Below are positions 32,411 through 43,304 of a DNA stretch of 64,000 bases, piece by piece (positions within the stretch are counted from its first letter, which is position 1; each line of letters starts with the position of its first letter). Position numbers and translations under genes: made by a program. This DNA is from Micractinium sp. NFX-FRZ (taxonomy: Eukaryota; Chlorophyta; Trebouxiophyceae; Chlorellales; Chlorellaceae): contig JAPTJF010000039.1 in NCBI GenBank assembly GCA_029339195.1, forward strand, positions 1 through 64,000, written 5' to 3'. A model generated the notes under the pieces. That model worked only from the letters and a program-made list of their open reading frames with translations. It had not been told where the DNA came from and ran no database searches.

Positions 32411-35400
32411 ATGCAAACTGATTTTTTGAGGGCTGCCAATCGCTTGTTGCCATTGTTCGTCCGCAAACCAAGCATGGTGCTAGCTGCGGCACTCGCTGTG
32501 CCAGTCGAGGTGGCGCTCGCGCTGTCTCGAACGCAGGAGCAGGTGCGTGGCCGGGCTGCCTGGGCAGACGCACCAGAGGCTGATGGCAACTGCACTCCGA
32601 TCAAAACGACTACGCGCCCTGTGGGGCCGCAGCCAGTGCGCTGCTGGTCTACCGCCTTCCTGCCGCCGCCGCTCACCGCCGCTGCCGCTGCCGCTGCCGC
32701 CTCCTCTTCCCAGGCGCTGGCGCTTCTGGAGACCACGGCCCGGGGGCAGCAGCTGCAGCAGCTGGCAGAGCTGCAGGCGGTGCATGCCTCGTGTGGTGAC
32801 ATGGCCCCGCTGCAGGCCTTTTGCACCCAGGTGCTCTCCCAGCGCAACTCAGGTGGGTGGTGGGTTGAGCAGCAAGCGGGGCAGCATCAAGCCTGCTGAC
32901 TGGCTCGAGTGGTCAGCCTCCCCTGGTCAATACTTGTCAATTCCTCTGTTTGGCAGCGCCAGCACCAGCACAGCAGCAGGGCTCTCCACACTCGGTAGAC
33001 TCAATTTACATGCCCCTTCCCCTTCCCCTTCCCTGCTTCTCCTGTGCCCTCCCGCGCTCTGCAGCCCTCTCACCTGCAGTGCCCCTGATCACCCAGACAC
33101 TGGCAGCCCACCGGCGTGCGGAGGCCTTGCTGGCAGCGCAGCAGGCTGAGGCACTTGAGGCGCTGGCGGCCTTGGGCCGCATGCTTGCGCAGCAGGCGGA
33201 GCAGAGCGGCGGCGAGGCGCGGCGCCTGGCGCAGCAGCCGCAGTGCCTGGAGCTGGTGAGCAGGAGGGGCGGTGGTTGGCATGGTGTAGGGGCTGCCATG
33301 AATGTCTCACAAAACACATAATTTCGCAGGATGCGCCACGGTGCAATGCAGCCATGTGGCGGCCTGTCATGCAGCACCCGGCACGCGTTCCACCCTTTTT
33401 GGCTCTCGTCGGCATGGACGTGACCACTCCCCTGCCATCCCTCGCACACCTGTGCGCATGTGCTGCCGCCGTCGCAGGCGGTGGAGCGGCAGCTGCTGTC
33501 CTCCATCCAAGCTGAGCTGGCGCAGCGTGCGCAGCACATAGCAGCCTCCAACGGCCAGCTGGGCGCACTGCCGCCCTTCTCCGCCGCCCTTGAGCAGCTC
33601 AAGGCAGAGGCGGCAGCAGCACTGGAGCAGCTGAGTCAGCAGCAGGCGCAGCAGGCGCAGCAGGCGCAGCAGGGCGGGGCGCCACCCGGCCAGCTACCTG
33701 GGCCTCATGCGCAGGGCGTTGTTGCAGCAGCAGGGCCGCACATTGAAGGGCAGCAGAATTTGCAGCTGAGTCAGCAGCAGCACGGGGAGGCACTGCCGGC
33801 GCAAGGGGCTCCTCAGGCGCACGATGTCCAGCTGCTGGCGGCCAGCGTGCAGCAGCTGGCTGGGGAAATGCAACAGCTTAAAGCCCTGCTGCTCGGCCAG
33901 CAGCACCAGTTGCAGCAGCAGCAACAGCAGCAGGCGCCGGTGCTCGCGCTGCTGCAGCAGCTGCTGCCAGCCATGCTTCCTTCAGCGCTGCAGCAGCTCG
34001 AGCAGCCGCAGGGGCAGCAGCAGCCGGCGCTGCTGCAGTGGCATCAGCAGCAGCAGCTGTCGCCGCAGCCCGCAAGCCAGCAGCAGCAGCAGCAGCTGTC
34101 GCCGCAGCCCGCAAGCCAGCAGCAGCAGCAGCAGCTGTCGCCGCAGCCCGCAAGCCAGCAGCAGCAGCAGCAACAACAGCCGCCGCAGCGGTTGGAGCGC
34201 ACGCCGCCGCCGCTGCAGCAGCAAGGGGAACCTGGGGCGGGGCAGCGAGGGCAGCGCCAGCAGCCGCGGCCATCAGTTTCCGGCCCTGCAAGTTTCACGG
34301 AGCTCTCACCGGCTGCGCTGCCAGCTAGGCCTGAGGTGACAGCAGGCCCACAGCAGCAGCAGGAGCAGGAGAAGCAGCAGCAGCTGGCAGCAGGGGCCAG
34401 CACACCAGGCATTGTGGGTGCAGGGCAGGCGGCGGCTGCACCAGCTGGGGCAGATCCGGCAGAGCTGCTGCTGCCTGCCATCACACCCTTGGCAGCAGCT
34501 CTCAGAGAGGCAGCGCCAGGCAGCGACCGTGCACTGCACACCGCGCTGCGGGGCGACGCCGCCCCCAGCAGCAGCAGCGATGAGCGTGCAGCAGCTGTGC
34601 TTTCGCTGCCGGCTGGCCCGACTGCCAGCCCGCAACAGACGACTGCAGCTGCGTTCCAGGCGGCAATAGTGGCAGGAGGCAGTGGCAGCGGCAGGGAGGG
34701 CGCCGGGGCGGCAGCAGCGTTTGCCTTCCCACAGCTGCCGCCGCATGCACCAGCGCCCACGCCACCGCTGCCCACAGACCACCCCCCATGGCAGCCTTTG
34801 GCAGCAGCAGCAGCAGCAGTACCAGAGGGGAAGGAGAACCTCACCAGCAGCCAGAGCAACAGCCAGGAGGCGGTTCTGCCGCCCTCGCTGCTGCCGCAGC
34901 TGCCTGGCAGCGCTTCGGCTGGCGCTGCTGCTGCTGCTGCTGCTGGCGACGGCAAGCCTGCAGGGCAGAGGGTGGCAGCTGGGGCAGCAGTGCTTGACAT
35001 AGTGCCCGATTCGGAGGAGCAAGCTCTGCCTGGCACCCAGCCCTTGGGGTCGCCAGCTCAGCAGCTGCTGCCCTCCCTGGCAGCGCACGCCGCCGCGGCA
35101 GCAGTAGAGGCAGCCGTGGCAGAGGCAACGGCAGCAATGGCTGCCAAAGGCAATGTACAGCAGCAGCAGCAGGCACAGCAGCAGGAGCAGTGGCCTGAGC
35201 AGCAGGAAGAGGAGCAACATCAGCGCCACCGTCAGCAGCAGCAGCAGCAGCAGGCTGCGGTGCTGCAAGGGCCGTCAGCAGGTGCGGAGCCAGCCGCGGC
35301 TCCTGCTCAAGGCACACAATGTGAGGGGACAAGGTTCTGGGGCTGCCTGCGGGGTAGCATGCAGGGAGCAGAGGGTCATTGCCAGCTGCCCACACTCCTC

Positions 35401-36865
35401 GCTGAGCAGTCTTCCTAACGCGCTCGGTGCGCTGCCAGTACGCACCCAGCAACCTCTGCCTTTCTACGTCCCGGCGTCCACCCCTGCAGGCACGCCAGCA
35501 CCCTCCCTGGCTGCCCTGCTGGACAGCCAGCGTGACTCGACCTCGCCAAAGGTGCCAGGCAGCAGCCGGCCGCACAGTGCCGGGGCTGGCGTGGCGCCAC
35601 CCAGGCTCGGCCCCAGCCCCAGAGGGCCAGCTGGGCAGGGTACCGCAGTACCGCTGCCAGCAAGCGACCCTGACTCAGCAGGCAAAGCGCGGGCCAGCAG
35701 CGGCAGCGGCAATGGCAGCGCCGTGGCTGCGTGCGAGGCAGCAGCAGCAGCGGCGGCAGCGCGCCCTGCGGACCCTGCTCTGCGGGCATGTGCGGTGTTG
35801 GCCCAAGCGCAAGCTGCCAATTATCCAGCAACAGGCGAGGGCGAGGCCCTGGCAGCACAGCCCCTGCAGGAGCAGGCCCCGGCAGCACAGCCCCCGCAGC
35901 AGCAGGCGCCGGCGCAGCAGGCAGAGCGGAAGCGCCCCGCCTCCCAAGACGCCGAGCGCTGGCAGCAGAAGCGCAGCCGGTTTGCGCGGGAGTCGCAGGA
36001 GCAGCAGGAGCAGGAGGAGCAGCGGCGGCAGGAGCAGGAGCAGCCGGCACAGCAGGCGGAGCAGCAGCAGCAGCAGGCACAGCAGGGCGAGGCGGAGCAG
36101 TATGAGGCCGAAGCCCATGACTTGCATCCGCTGCTTACACAGGGCGCGGAGCAGCCGGCAGCAGAGCAGCAGCAGCAGGAGCAGGAGCAGGCTCCACTGG
36201 AGGGCTCAGAACCCTGCAGCAGCAGCGGCATCCTGTGCACGCAGCAGCCCATTGGCAGCGACGAGCACATGCCACCGCTGCCGGCGGGGCACGCCTCGGG
36301 TGCCGCAGCAGGACCTGGCTCCTTGGCCGCTCTGCACCAGCTGTGGCAGCAGCAAGGCGCAGCCTCTCCGCTCGCTGCCCTGTTTGGCACACCCGGTATG
36401 GTACCGCCGATGGCTGCCTGGCAGCAGCTGCCGCCGCCTCAAGAGGCAGCGCCCGGGTCCGGCGGCGCCCGCAGCCCCTGGCTGCCTGCCAGCTGGCAGC
36501 CGCATCCTGTGGCAGGTGCAGCCAAGGGGGCCACACCTCGGTTTGTGGGCCCCACAGGCGGCTCGCCAGCGACAGCGCCAGCTCCGCCCCTTGGGGCGCC
36601 GCCGCACTCTGGGGCCACCCCTTTCCAGGCACTGCTGGGCCTGCCTGTGGCAGCGGCTGCCAGAACAGAGCTCGTACTTGCTCCAGCGGCTGCCGTGTGT
36701 GCTGGGCAGCAGGCAGAGCCGCAGCAGGCACAGCAGGCGCAGGCACAGCACCGGCTGGCACGTTCCAGCTCACCGCTGGAGCTGGCGGCTGGGCTGGTGC
36801 CGGCGGCGGCCGGGGCGCCCAGAGCACAGCAGCAGCAGCCGTCAGCAGGTGACCGTTCGTTCTGA
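32411..36865 (+). CDS. Very large Gln/Ala-rich low-complexity protein
   Basis: Four exons (32411-32852, 33065-33255, 33478-35320, 35490-36865) stay in phase for about 1283 residues. The first part (AHRRAEALLAAQQAEALEAL, then VERQLLSSIQAELAQRAQHI) is predicted coiled coil. The rest is Gln-, Ala- and Pro-rich with polyglutamine runs, a 13-residue repeat (LSPQPAS plus Q6), charged E/Q stretches and a basic patch (KRSRF) that could be a nuclear signal. No catalytic domain is visible. Composition is like that of Gln-rich transcription or RNA-granule proteins, but that is only a resemblance. The start is uncertain (later Met codons exist), exon 2 may begin at 33080, and exon 4 may begin at 35439; all keep phase. 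The C-terminus recurs as a fragment at 40019-40131. Confidence 0.7.
34054..34173 (+). repeat. 39-bp tandem repeat in the Gln-rich gene
   Basis: Three units with CTGTCGCCGCAGCCCGCAAG at 34057, 34096 and 34135, each followed by a CAG run. They code LSPQPAS and six Gln. The period is divisible by three. Confidence 0.9.
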
Positions 36866-36978
36866 ACCACCTCGACTCTTCGATTCATCCTCACATTCCA
36901 TGCCAGTCCCCTTCTCTGGCACACAGCCCTGTTTGGCCTTGCTCCTTTGTTCAGCATTGACCCTTCTGCCCCATGCGT

Positions 36979-36983
36979 TTACA
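36979..36983 (-). promoter_or_regulatory. Possible TGTAA poly(A) signal of the zinc-ligand gene
   Basis: Minus-strand TGTAA 411 nt beyond the stop at 37394. It lies inside the 3' UTR of the convergent Gln-rich gene, so the two transcripts would overlap by about 50 nt. Confidence 0.35.
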
Positions 36984-37030
36984 ATATAAGCCAGACTGCC
37001 GATCAATGTGGCCCATTCTGGTGATACCAA

Positions 37031-37035
37031 TGTAA
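37031..37035 (+). promoter_or_regulatory. TGTAA poly(A) signal of the Gln-rich gene
   Basis: First plus-strand TGTAA after the stop at 36865, 166 nt downstream. Confidence 0.55.
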
Positions 37036-37393
37036 GACAGGAATGTACATGCACCCACGACTGAGCAGAGTGCATCAGCCCCGTTATTCAAGACCTAGAA
37101 TGAGGCTGGAAAGTGGTAGAGCAACAGGCTGGCTTGCGAAGCAGGTGGCGTATGGTACAGGGAAGTATGGGCCTCCCTTGTGTGTGGGTGTGCCGCCGCC
37201 CAGCGTGGGCTGTGTGTGCGCATGCTTTGTGTGCGTGGAGCAGGTGCCGGCTACAAGCGAGCGCAGCTGCTGGCACCCTCCCCTGCCCCATATATATCGC
37301 AGGCACCCTCCCCTGCCCCATAGCGGCAGAGTGAGGGAGGGGAGGGCAGAGGGGGGGAGGGGAAGGGCGACACGCTGTCTAGCACTGTGCTGG

Positions 37394-38463
37394 TCAGGCA
37401 AGGTCAACGAGGCAGAAGCGGCTGCCCCGCATGAATGCAGTGCTGTGGTAGGGCATGGCGGGGCAGAGGCCCGACCCCAGGTGCAACCTGCTGCCTGGCA
37501 CCCAATCAAAGCCCCAGCGGCGCAGGGTGCACGCCCGCAGCACGGCTCCCAGTGCAGTGATGGCGTCCTCGACCCTGCATTCCAGGAACTCAGTGGACCC
37601 CTCTGCGCGGGGCGGCTGCGTGCGGTAGCGCTCCAGCTGCGCAAACAGTGCGCGCTCCACCAGGTAGATCTGCAGAGAAGTCAGAAAGGGGGGCGGGTCG
37701 CTGACAGTCAGCAATGGGCACTTTCCTTTCAAGATGCAAGCTGGCGGGGCATGTGCATGTCGTGTGCTGCCCCATGCCTCTGCGACAACGCTACTACAGG
37801 AGCTCCCCTCCCGCAGGCCCACCTCTGGCACGTGGAAGACATTGCCCATCATAAGTATGGAGGAGTCCTCCGCGCCTCCTGCGTTGTTGCGCGCCTCAAT
37901 CTCCTCCAAGCGTTCCTCAACAGGCCGGGTGGTGACGCCGGCCTGCAGTAGAGGCGGCAGGGACAAATGCAACAGGAGGGCAGACTAAGCATGTCGCAAG
38001 CACTGGAGGCCCGTAACGGAAGAAGGGCTGTGACAGTAAAAGCCTTTTCAGTAACGTGCAGAAGAAGGGCTGTGACAGTAAAAGCCTTTTCAGTAACGTG
38101 CAAACATGCCCCAGATAGGAAGGCCGGCTGTTGGAGTAGAGGGCACACCGCCAGAATGCTGTGGGTGGAGATGATAATCTCCCGGCCCACTGCCGCCTCT
38201 CCTACCTTCAAAAATGTGTTATTCAGGCCCAGGTCGCAGAAGGAGACCTCTTGGGCAATGTACACACTGCCCCGCCGCTCTCCGATGATGTGGTAGAGTG
38301 CTGCAGGGCTGGGCACAGCCAGGTCCCCTGCAGGCTGGGCCTGCCGCCCCTGGCCTGCATCGTTGCCCTGCCCTACGTGGAGGTCGCAGTAGCCGGCAGG
38401 AGAGAGCCCCCAATAGGCCCGGCAGCGCCTGCCATCGCGAGTAGTCCCCCTGCAGTGCGGCAT
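37394..38463 (-). CDS. Small protein with N-terminal C-x6-C...C-x2-H zinc-ligand motif
   Basis: Three exons (38463-38206, 37942-37823, 37669-37394) give 217 residues with all junctions in phase 0. The N-terminus has CRGTTRDGRRCRAYW and YCDLHVG: the Cys-x6-Cys, then Cys-x2-His layout of a small zinc-binding module found in many algal, phage and bacterial proteins of unknown role. The middle (GSVYIAQEVSFCDLGLNNTF) looks like a beta-rich fold, followed by a charged helix (ERLEEIEARNN) and a helical C-terminal part ending FCLVDLA. I do not recognise the whole protein. An upstream in-frame ATG at 38610 exists, but 38463 puts the motif at the start, as is common. Intron 1 carries a 42-bp tandem repeat. 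Confidence 0.75.
38019..38102. repeat. 42-bp tandem duplication in an intron
   Basis: Two exact 42-bp units starting GAAGAAGGGCTGTGACAG at 38019 and 38061, within intron 1 of the zinc-ligand gene. The identity suggests a recent event. Confidence 0.9.
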
Positions 38464-40018
38464 AGCTGGTCGGTGATTCGGGCAGTGGCACACAAGCACT
38501 GGAAGTGGAGGAGGCACTGTGCAGGGCGGGGAGGAGCCCGGCTCTCGATCGGGTAGGATGCGGATACGCCAGGGCAGGTTTTCCAGAAACGGCCAGATTG
38601 AGACTCTCACTCGGTGATGAAGCGCCTGGGTTCATTGCAGATGCTGGCCCAGCGCTACAGGGTGTTGCCGACAGCAAGCCTGCGTGCACACAGCAAGCCT
38701 GCGTGCACACAGCGTACATCACTTGGGTAAGGTCACTGCCGCAGCGTGGCAATTTAGCTTCAAACTTCCTTGCTCCCATTGCTGCGACAGATGTCTGAGT
38801 GTGTAACTTGTGTGCCTGACATGTGTGCGCCCTGAGCTGGAACAGCGGCGGAGTATTGCTGGGGCTGGCACCGGCGCGCTGCTCCTTTTTGGCCTGCCCT
38901 ACGAAGTAGGCGGGCCTTTGCATCCGGCCGAGAGCGGTGTTTGTTCCACCGAAGCACGCGCAGCATTCTCGAGGCCGGCGAGGGCGATCGTCGTGCGGCC
39001 CGATGACAAGGCGGGTACGAGGGCCGCGAGTTCTTCGAAAACGGGGCCTTCTTAGCGTGAAAATGATTTATCGAGCTGTGCCTTGGAGTAAAACTTGCGC
39101 CTTTGGCCTGCCGAGGGTGGAATTGCTGTGTTTCGTGGTTGCCTTGTCATTTTCCAAGGTGTGCTGAGTCATCATTCGAAAACGGGGCCTTCTTAGCGTG
39201 AAATTCATTAAAGAGCTGTGCCTTGGAGTAAAACTTGCGCCTTTGGCCTGCCGAGGGTGAAATTGCTGTGTTTCGTGGTTGCCTTGTCTGTTTCCAAGGT
39301 GCGCTGAGTCATCATTTGGATCCCCACCTAGCAGCTAGCTGCCGCCGCTGGCTGCGGCAGCAGCAGATGTCGTCAGGTGCCGCGGCGGCGGTTTCACGTC
39401 ACTGATGCATCTGTGTGAGGCATGATGTTGTCCCACCCACATCAATGCCCTCTGGGTACTAATGCATGTGTCTGAGGTGTGGTGTCGCCCCACCCCCCTA
39501 ACCCCTCAATGCGCGGGTGGAGGGTGGGGCGACATCTGCGCAACCATCTGTAACCACCGTTGGTTCTCTCCTTCCCCGCTGCTATTTCACTCCACAAAAC
39601 CACAACAACAAAAAAATTCCTTCCCGTCGGAACAGGGCAGGCCTACTCGCGCGTCAGCCCGAATTATCTGGGACAAGTGCGAGGTGCGTGCCAGCCTGCT
39701 GCAGTTGGCGCGGGTGCCCCGCACTGCTAGCACGCCTGTTTAACATATGTAGATGTACTTGCCTCAGCATCTCGTTCTCTCTCAGCTCACCCCTGCAAGC
39801 CACACCTGCGGGGGTCCGATGTAGGGGGTGGTCGTGGACCGGTCGAGCGGTGTGTTGTCTTTGCGCCCGGCTGGGTCGGCAGCGCCATTTTCCCCTCTTG
39901 CCAAGACTCAAAATCGATTTCGAAGAGTGCTTTGGCATTAAGCGCAAGTAACAGCCCGCTGTGCTCGTCCTAAAATCCTATAGGTCGACAATTTGCCCAG
40001 AAGGTTCTGCTGCATCAG
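38464..40018. other. Spacer with several tandem repeats, no gene seen
   Basis: It holds a 19-bp tandem pair (38671-38708, unit ACAGCAAGCCTGCGTGCAC), a 141-bp tandem pair (39036-39317) and, from about 39450, AT-richer sequence with an A-run near 39608. No exon chain could be supported. Short open frames are present, but none has splice signals and protein sense together. Confidence 0.5.
39036..39317. repeat. 141-bp tandem duplication
   Basis: Two 141-bp units, each starting CGAAAACGGGGCCTTCTTAG (39036 and 39177) and ending in GCTGAGTCATCATT. They differ at about ten positions. No long open frame is shared. The high conservation over the whole unit could mean a recent duplication or a functional non-coding unit. 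Confidence 0.88.
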
Positions 40019-40131
40019 GAGCTGTCCAGCTTGAGCTGGAGCTGGCGGCTGGGCTGGTGTCGGCGGCGGCTGGGGCGGCCAGAGCACAGCAGCAGCAGCA
40101 GCAGCAGCCAGCAGCAGATCTGCCAGTGTAA
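40019..40131 (+). pseudogene. Fragment of the Gln-rich gene's 3' end
   Basis: It reads LELAAGLVSAAAGAARAQQQ and more Gln, then a stop. This matches the last residues of the Gln-rich protein (LELAAGLVPAAAGAPRAQQQ at 36776-36837), with a longer CAG run here. A TGTAA overlaps the stop at 40127-40131. No upstream exons of that gene are present, so this is a detached fragment about 3.2 kb downstream. Confidence 0.75.
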
Positions 40132-40524
40132 ATTGTGTAGTCCCTCTTCCGCACGCTGCATTCCAGTGTGTTTAGCTTTCACAACGGCCGCCCCTCTTCA
40201 ACAGTACTCGACTCGTGCAGCGCGCACCAACGCCTTGGCTGCGAAACTTCCGGCATTGGTGCCGACGATGCCCTTTGAACAAATTCATCCACTCCACCAT
40301 CTTATTCAATACTATAATATATCATCCTCGCTGAGGTTGAGGGGGCACGGCATGTAGAGAGACGGTGCCAGAGAGGCCACTGCAGCACCGTCATCTGCGC
40401 CAGGTAGGCCCGCACAACAGGCCGGCCGGCACGGCGCTGCGCTGTGCGGGCCAGGGCGTCCAACACCGTGCCCACATTTCGCCTTTGATCGGACAGCCGG
40501 CTAGATTGGTTCTTCTTGCATGTA

Positions 40525-42128
40525 ATGGCGCTCAAACCCCGCGGTGGTCTGGACGGCTCAACAGCCACCACCATCGCCGCTCTGCCGGACCACCTGCTCG
40601 TCCAATGCCTCGCACCGCTCACTCAGGAGGAACGGTGCGTGACCAGGGGCGCGGCGCACCGCCGCCAGGAGGCCGCCAGGCCGCCTCTGCCCGTGGGCGC
40701 CCACGGGGCGCCTCCCGGCTGGGTGTGCCCCGCGGTGGAGCCTGAACTATGGCCTGTCCGCTGCATGCTGATCTCAGTGTGCTTTACTTTGATCCAGGTT
40801 CAAGCATGTGCCCCTGGTTAGCAATTCCTTCCGCTCTGCCAGCCTGGCACCGCAGCTGCTGCATTCGGTGGCCTTCAGCCGTGGCTCGACAGAGCACCTG
40901 CTGCCGCGGCTGCAAGCATTCTTGAAATTCCTCTTGGTGCATGCACGGCATGTGCGCATTTTTAGCATCGATGATGAGGGAGATGCCACTTATGTGGAGG
41001 CAGCAGGCAGCCTGGCAATGGACTGCCTTTCGGCCTGCAGCACGGCGGGCTGCCTGATTTCTCTGGTGGTCAGCCCCTGGACGCCCCTGCCAAACATGGC
41101 CTGGCTGCCAGGCCTCACTGCGCTCACAAAGCTAGAGATCGGCGACGAAGAGGAAGAACTCCACCTGCCAGCCGGCATCAGCCTGCTCCAGCAGCTGGCG
41201 GATGCAGAGCTGTGGGGCGCACCCATCCGGCTGGCGGGCGAGCACCTGTGCAACGGCCTCACGCGCCTCTGCCTGCACGACTGGCGTAGCGAGCAGCTGC
41301 CACACCAAGTGAGAACCCGCAGCATCCTGGCATACTCAGCACCTGCTTGTGCCCGACCGTTTCCCCAAGCAGCCCAGTATCCTGCCTTGCACTGTGTGCC
41401 TCCTGCAGGTGTCACAGCTGCGTTCGCTGGCTTGCTTGGAGCTGTGCGAAACTGCCTACAACCCCGACAGCTACAGGCACCTCTACGCACTTCCGGCCCT
41501 TCGGTGCCTGTCCCTGACAGACAGCAATGATCACCCCATACGCCTGCCCGCCAGCCTGTCGGGAATCACACAGCTGGAAGAGCTAGCAGTGGGACCCTTG
41601 GACGGCACGCCCGAGAACGAGGCGACCCTGCAGGCCATGCTACCCTGCCTGCAGCGCCTCACCTGCCTCGCCCTCTGGGTCAGCGGCGCCCTGCCGCACG
41701 CTGTCCCGCCCGCCATCACCGCCCTGCAGCAGCTGCAGCGGCTGTGCATCGACGATGCGTTTGTGGAAGACTCAGCCGACGTTAATGACGTCTCGCTGCC
41801 TCCTGGGCCCTGGCTCCAGTCCCTCCGCTGGGTCGGCCTGCCCTGGGACGTGCTGGCGTCGGGGGCAGGCGTGCTGCGGAGCGCTCCGCGCCTCGAGTAC
41901 CTGGCTTCCCTGTACCCACCCGAGCACGGCGCCACCGCCGCCGAGCACGGCCAGTGGGAGGCGTGGTGGGAGTTTGTGGCCACCCACCCACCCCTGCAAT
42001 GTCTCTGCATCGAGGTAGGGGAGGACTGGGAACTGCCCCGCCGCTTCTTCCAGGCAATGTGCGCCCTGCACCACCGCCGCCCCAGCCTGCGCTGGCGGTG
42101 CGCCCCCTGGGGTGCAGCAGCTAGCTGA
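40525..42128 (+). CDS. F-box / LRR protein
   Basis: Three exons (40525-40634, 40798-41308, 41409-42128) give 446 residues in phase. Residues about 18-60 are an F-box-like segment split by intron 1: TIAALPDHLLVQCLAPLTQ, then VPLVSNSFRSASLAP. After it come LRR-like units: LPGLTALTKLEIGDEEEELH, LRSLACLELCETAYN, LYALPALRCLSLTD, LSGITQLEELAVGP and LQRLTCLALWVSG. The C-terminal 120 residues are less regular. The likely role is a substrate adaptor of an SCF ubiquitin ligase, by family. It has far fewer introns than the other F-box/LRR genes here. The ATG was chosen as the first in frame before the F-box; no earlier in-frame ATG is present after the last stop. Confidence 0.82.
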
Positions 42129-42822
42129 CATACCAGCTGACCCCTCCTCCTTCTGACCGCCCTCCTTCTGACATCGACACAGGGCCCTAGTGTGCCCCCT
42201 TCACTTCCTTACCTGCTATCGCTCTCCTACTACCGTTCTCCCGCTACCCCGCCTGCCTTGTGGTTGCTATCATTGGCGCTCCGTACCTTTCTGATGTCAA
42301 CCGCTGGCTGAGAGCAACTGCCTTGCTGTTTTGTGCCAGTTTGCCCCTTGCCGCCCCTCTGCTTGCATGCATCTCGTAGCCATGTACATGCACAACCTGA
42401 TCAGCATATATGCTTGACGCATACCCACTCTGAATGCGACGCAGCGCCGGTGTGACCAGGGCAGGTGCTTTGCGACTGCTTTGGCAATCATAGCAGGTGG
42501 GGGCGGTTGGAATGCTGCGCACTTGGCTGCGATTTGTGACCCAGGGCTCCAGTGCAACGCCCTCCCTCGGGTTGGCCCCCAGCCCGAATCAGCTGCCCGC
42601 TCCGCCGCTCTGCACTGCCCGTCCCGCCCCGCCCCAGCATGACCAGCACGCTGTTCTTTTCAGATTAGCGCCCCGCCCACAAATTGAGGCCCCCATTCGG
42701 CTCCAGCAGTGATCGACACAGTATACAGCCAGCGCCTCGCCCGTAGCTTCACCTCCACAGCGCTGTTGCCCCCAGACCCGCCGCACCCTGAGCGCGCCAC
42801 GCTGCAAGGTTCACGGGGCACA
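42129..42822. other. Intergenic, no gene seen
   Basis: It contains the 3' flank of the F-box gene and the promoter and 5' UTR of the acyltransferase gene. No coding exon is supported. Confidence 0.45.
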
Positions 42823-43269
42823 ATGACTATGCCTAGAGCTCTCAGGCAGCTGCTCTTCCTGCCGGCCTACCTGTATGGAGTCGGCGTTCTGTTCTGGTGC
42901 TTTCAAGGCGCCGCCCTCACGGGCTTCCTCAAGTGGTGGCGGCTGGGAGGCGCCCGCAGCGACGTGAAGGCAGTGTGAGTGGCGCGCCTGCGCGGCTAGC
43001 CACATGGGCCAGGTTACGCGCCCGGTCGGCGGGAGGGCGGGCGGGTGCGTGTATCCGCCGTCTGGGTCGCTCACTTGTGCACATCACCCTTCTCCTGTCC
43101 CCTGCAGCCTCTGCTACCTCAAGGCTGCCTTCCAGTACCGCATCGTGAAGCTGCCGGGCCCAGATGTGCATCAGGGCAAGGTTGTGTACCTGGTGAGCTA
43201 CGGATGAGCAGCACGGTTGTCTCATGCAGGCGAGCGTGCGTCGGCCTGAGCGGCAGGGGGACGGGGTGC

Positions 43270-43304
<35 letters not shown>

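Noticed and set aside
32081..32899. Plus-strand open frame covering the first exon of the RGG-tail gene
   Set aside because: Its 5' part is antisense to a better-supported exon with a targeting peptide; only the part from the ATG at 32411 was kept for the Gln-rich gene.
37273..37320. Direct repeat CACCCTCCCCTGCCCCATA as a possible CRISPR-like or regulatory array
   Set aside because: Only two copies with a short gap; a simple local duplication in the 3' flank of a gene.
39517..39951. Open frame of 144 codons in the repeat-rich spacer
   Set aside because: Composition is not like the coding exons around it, and no ATG or splice support was found.
40380..40500. Minus-strand frame VLDALARTAQRRAGRPVVRA upstream of an F-box gene
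   Set aside because: Short, without start or splice signals, and inside the likely promoter of the plus-strand gene.
43230..43303. CAG run as a coding polyglutamine tract
   Set aside because: It lies in an intron of the acyltransferase, whose flanking exons join in phase without it.
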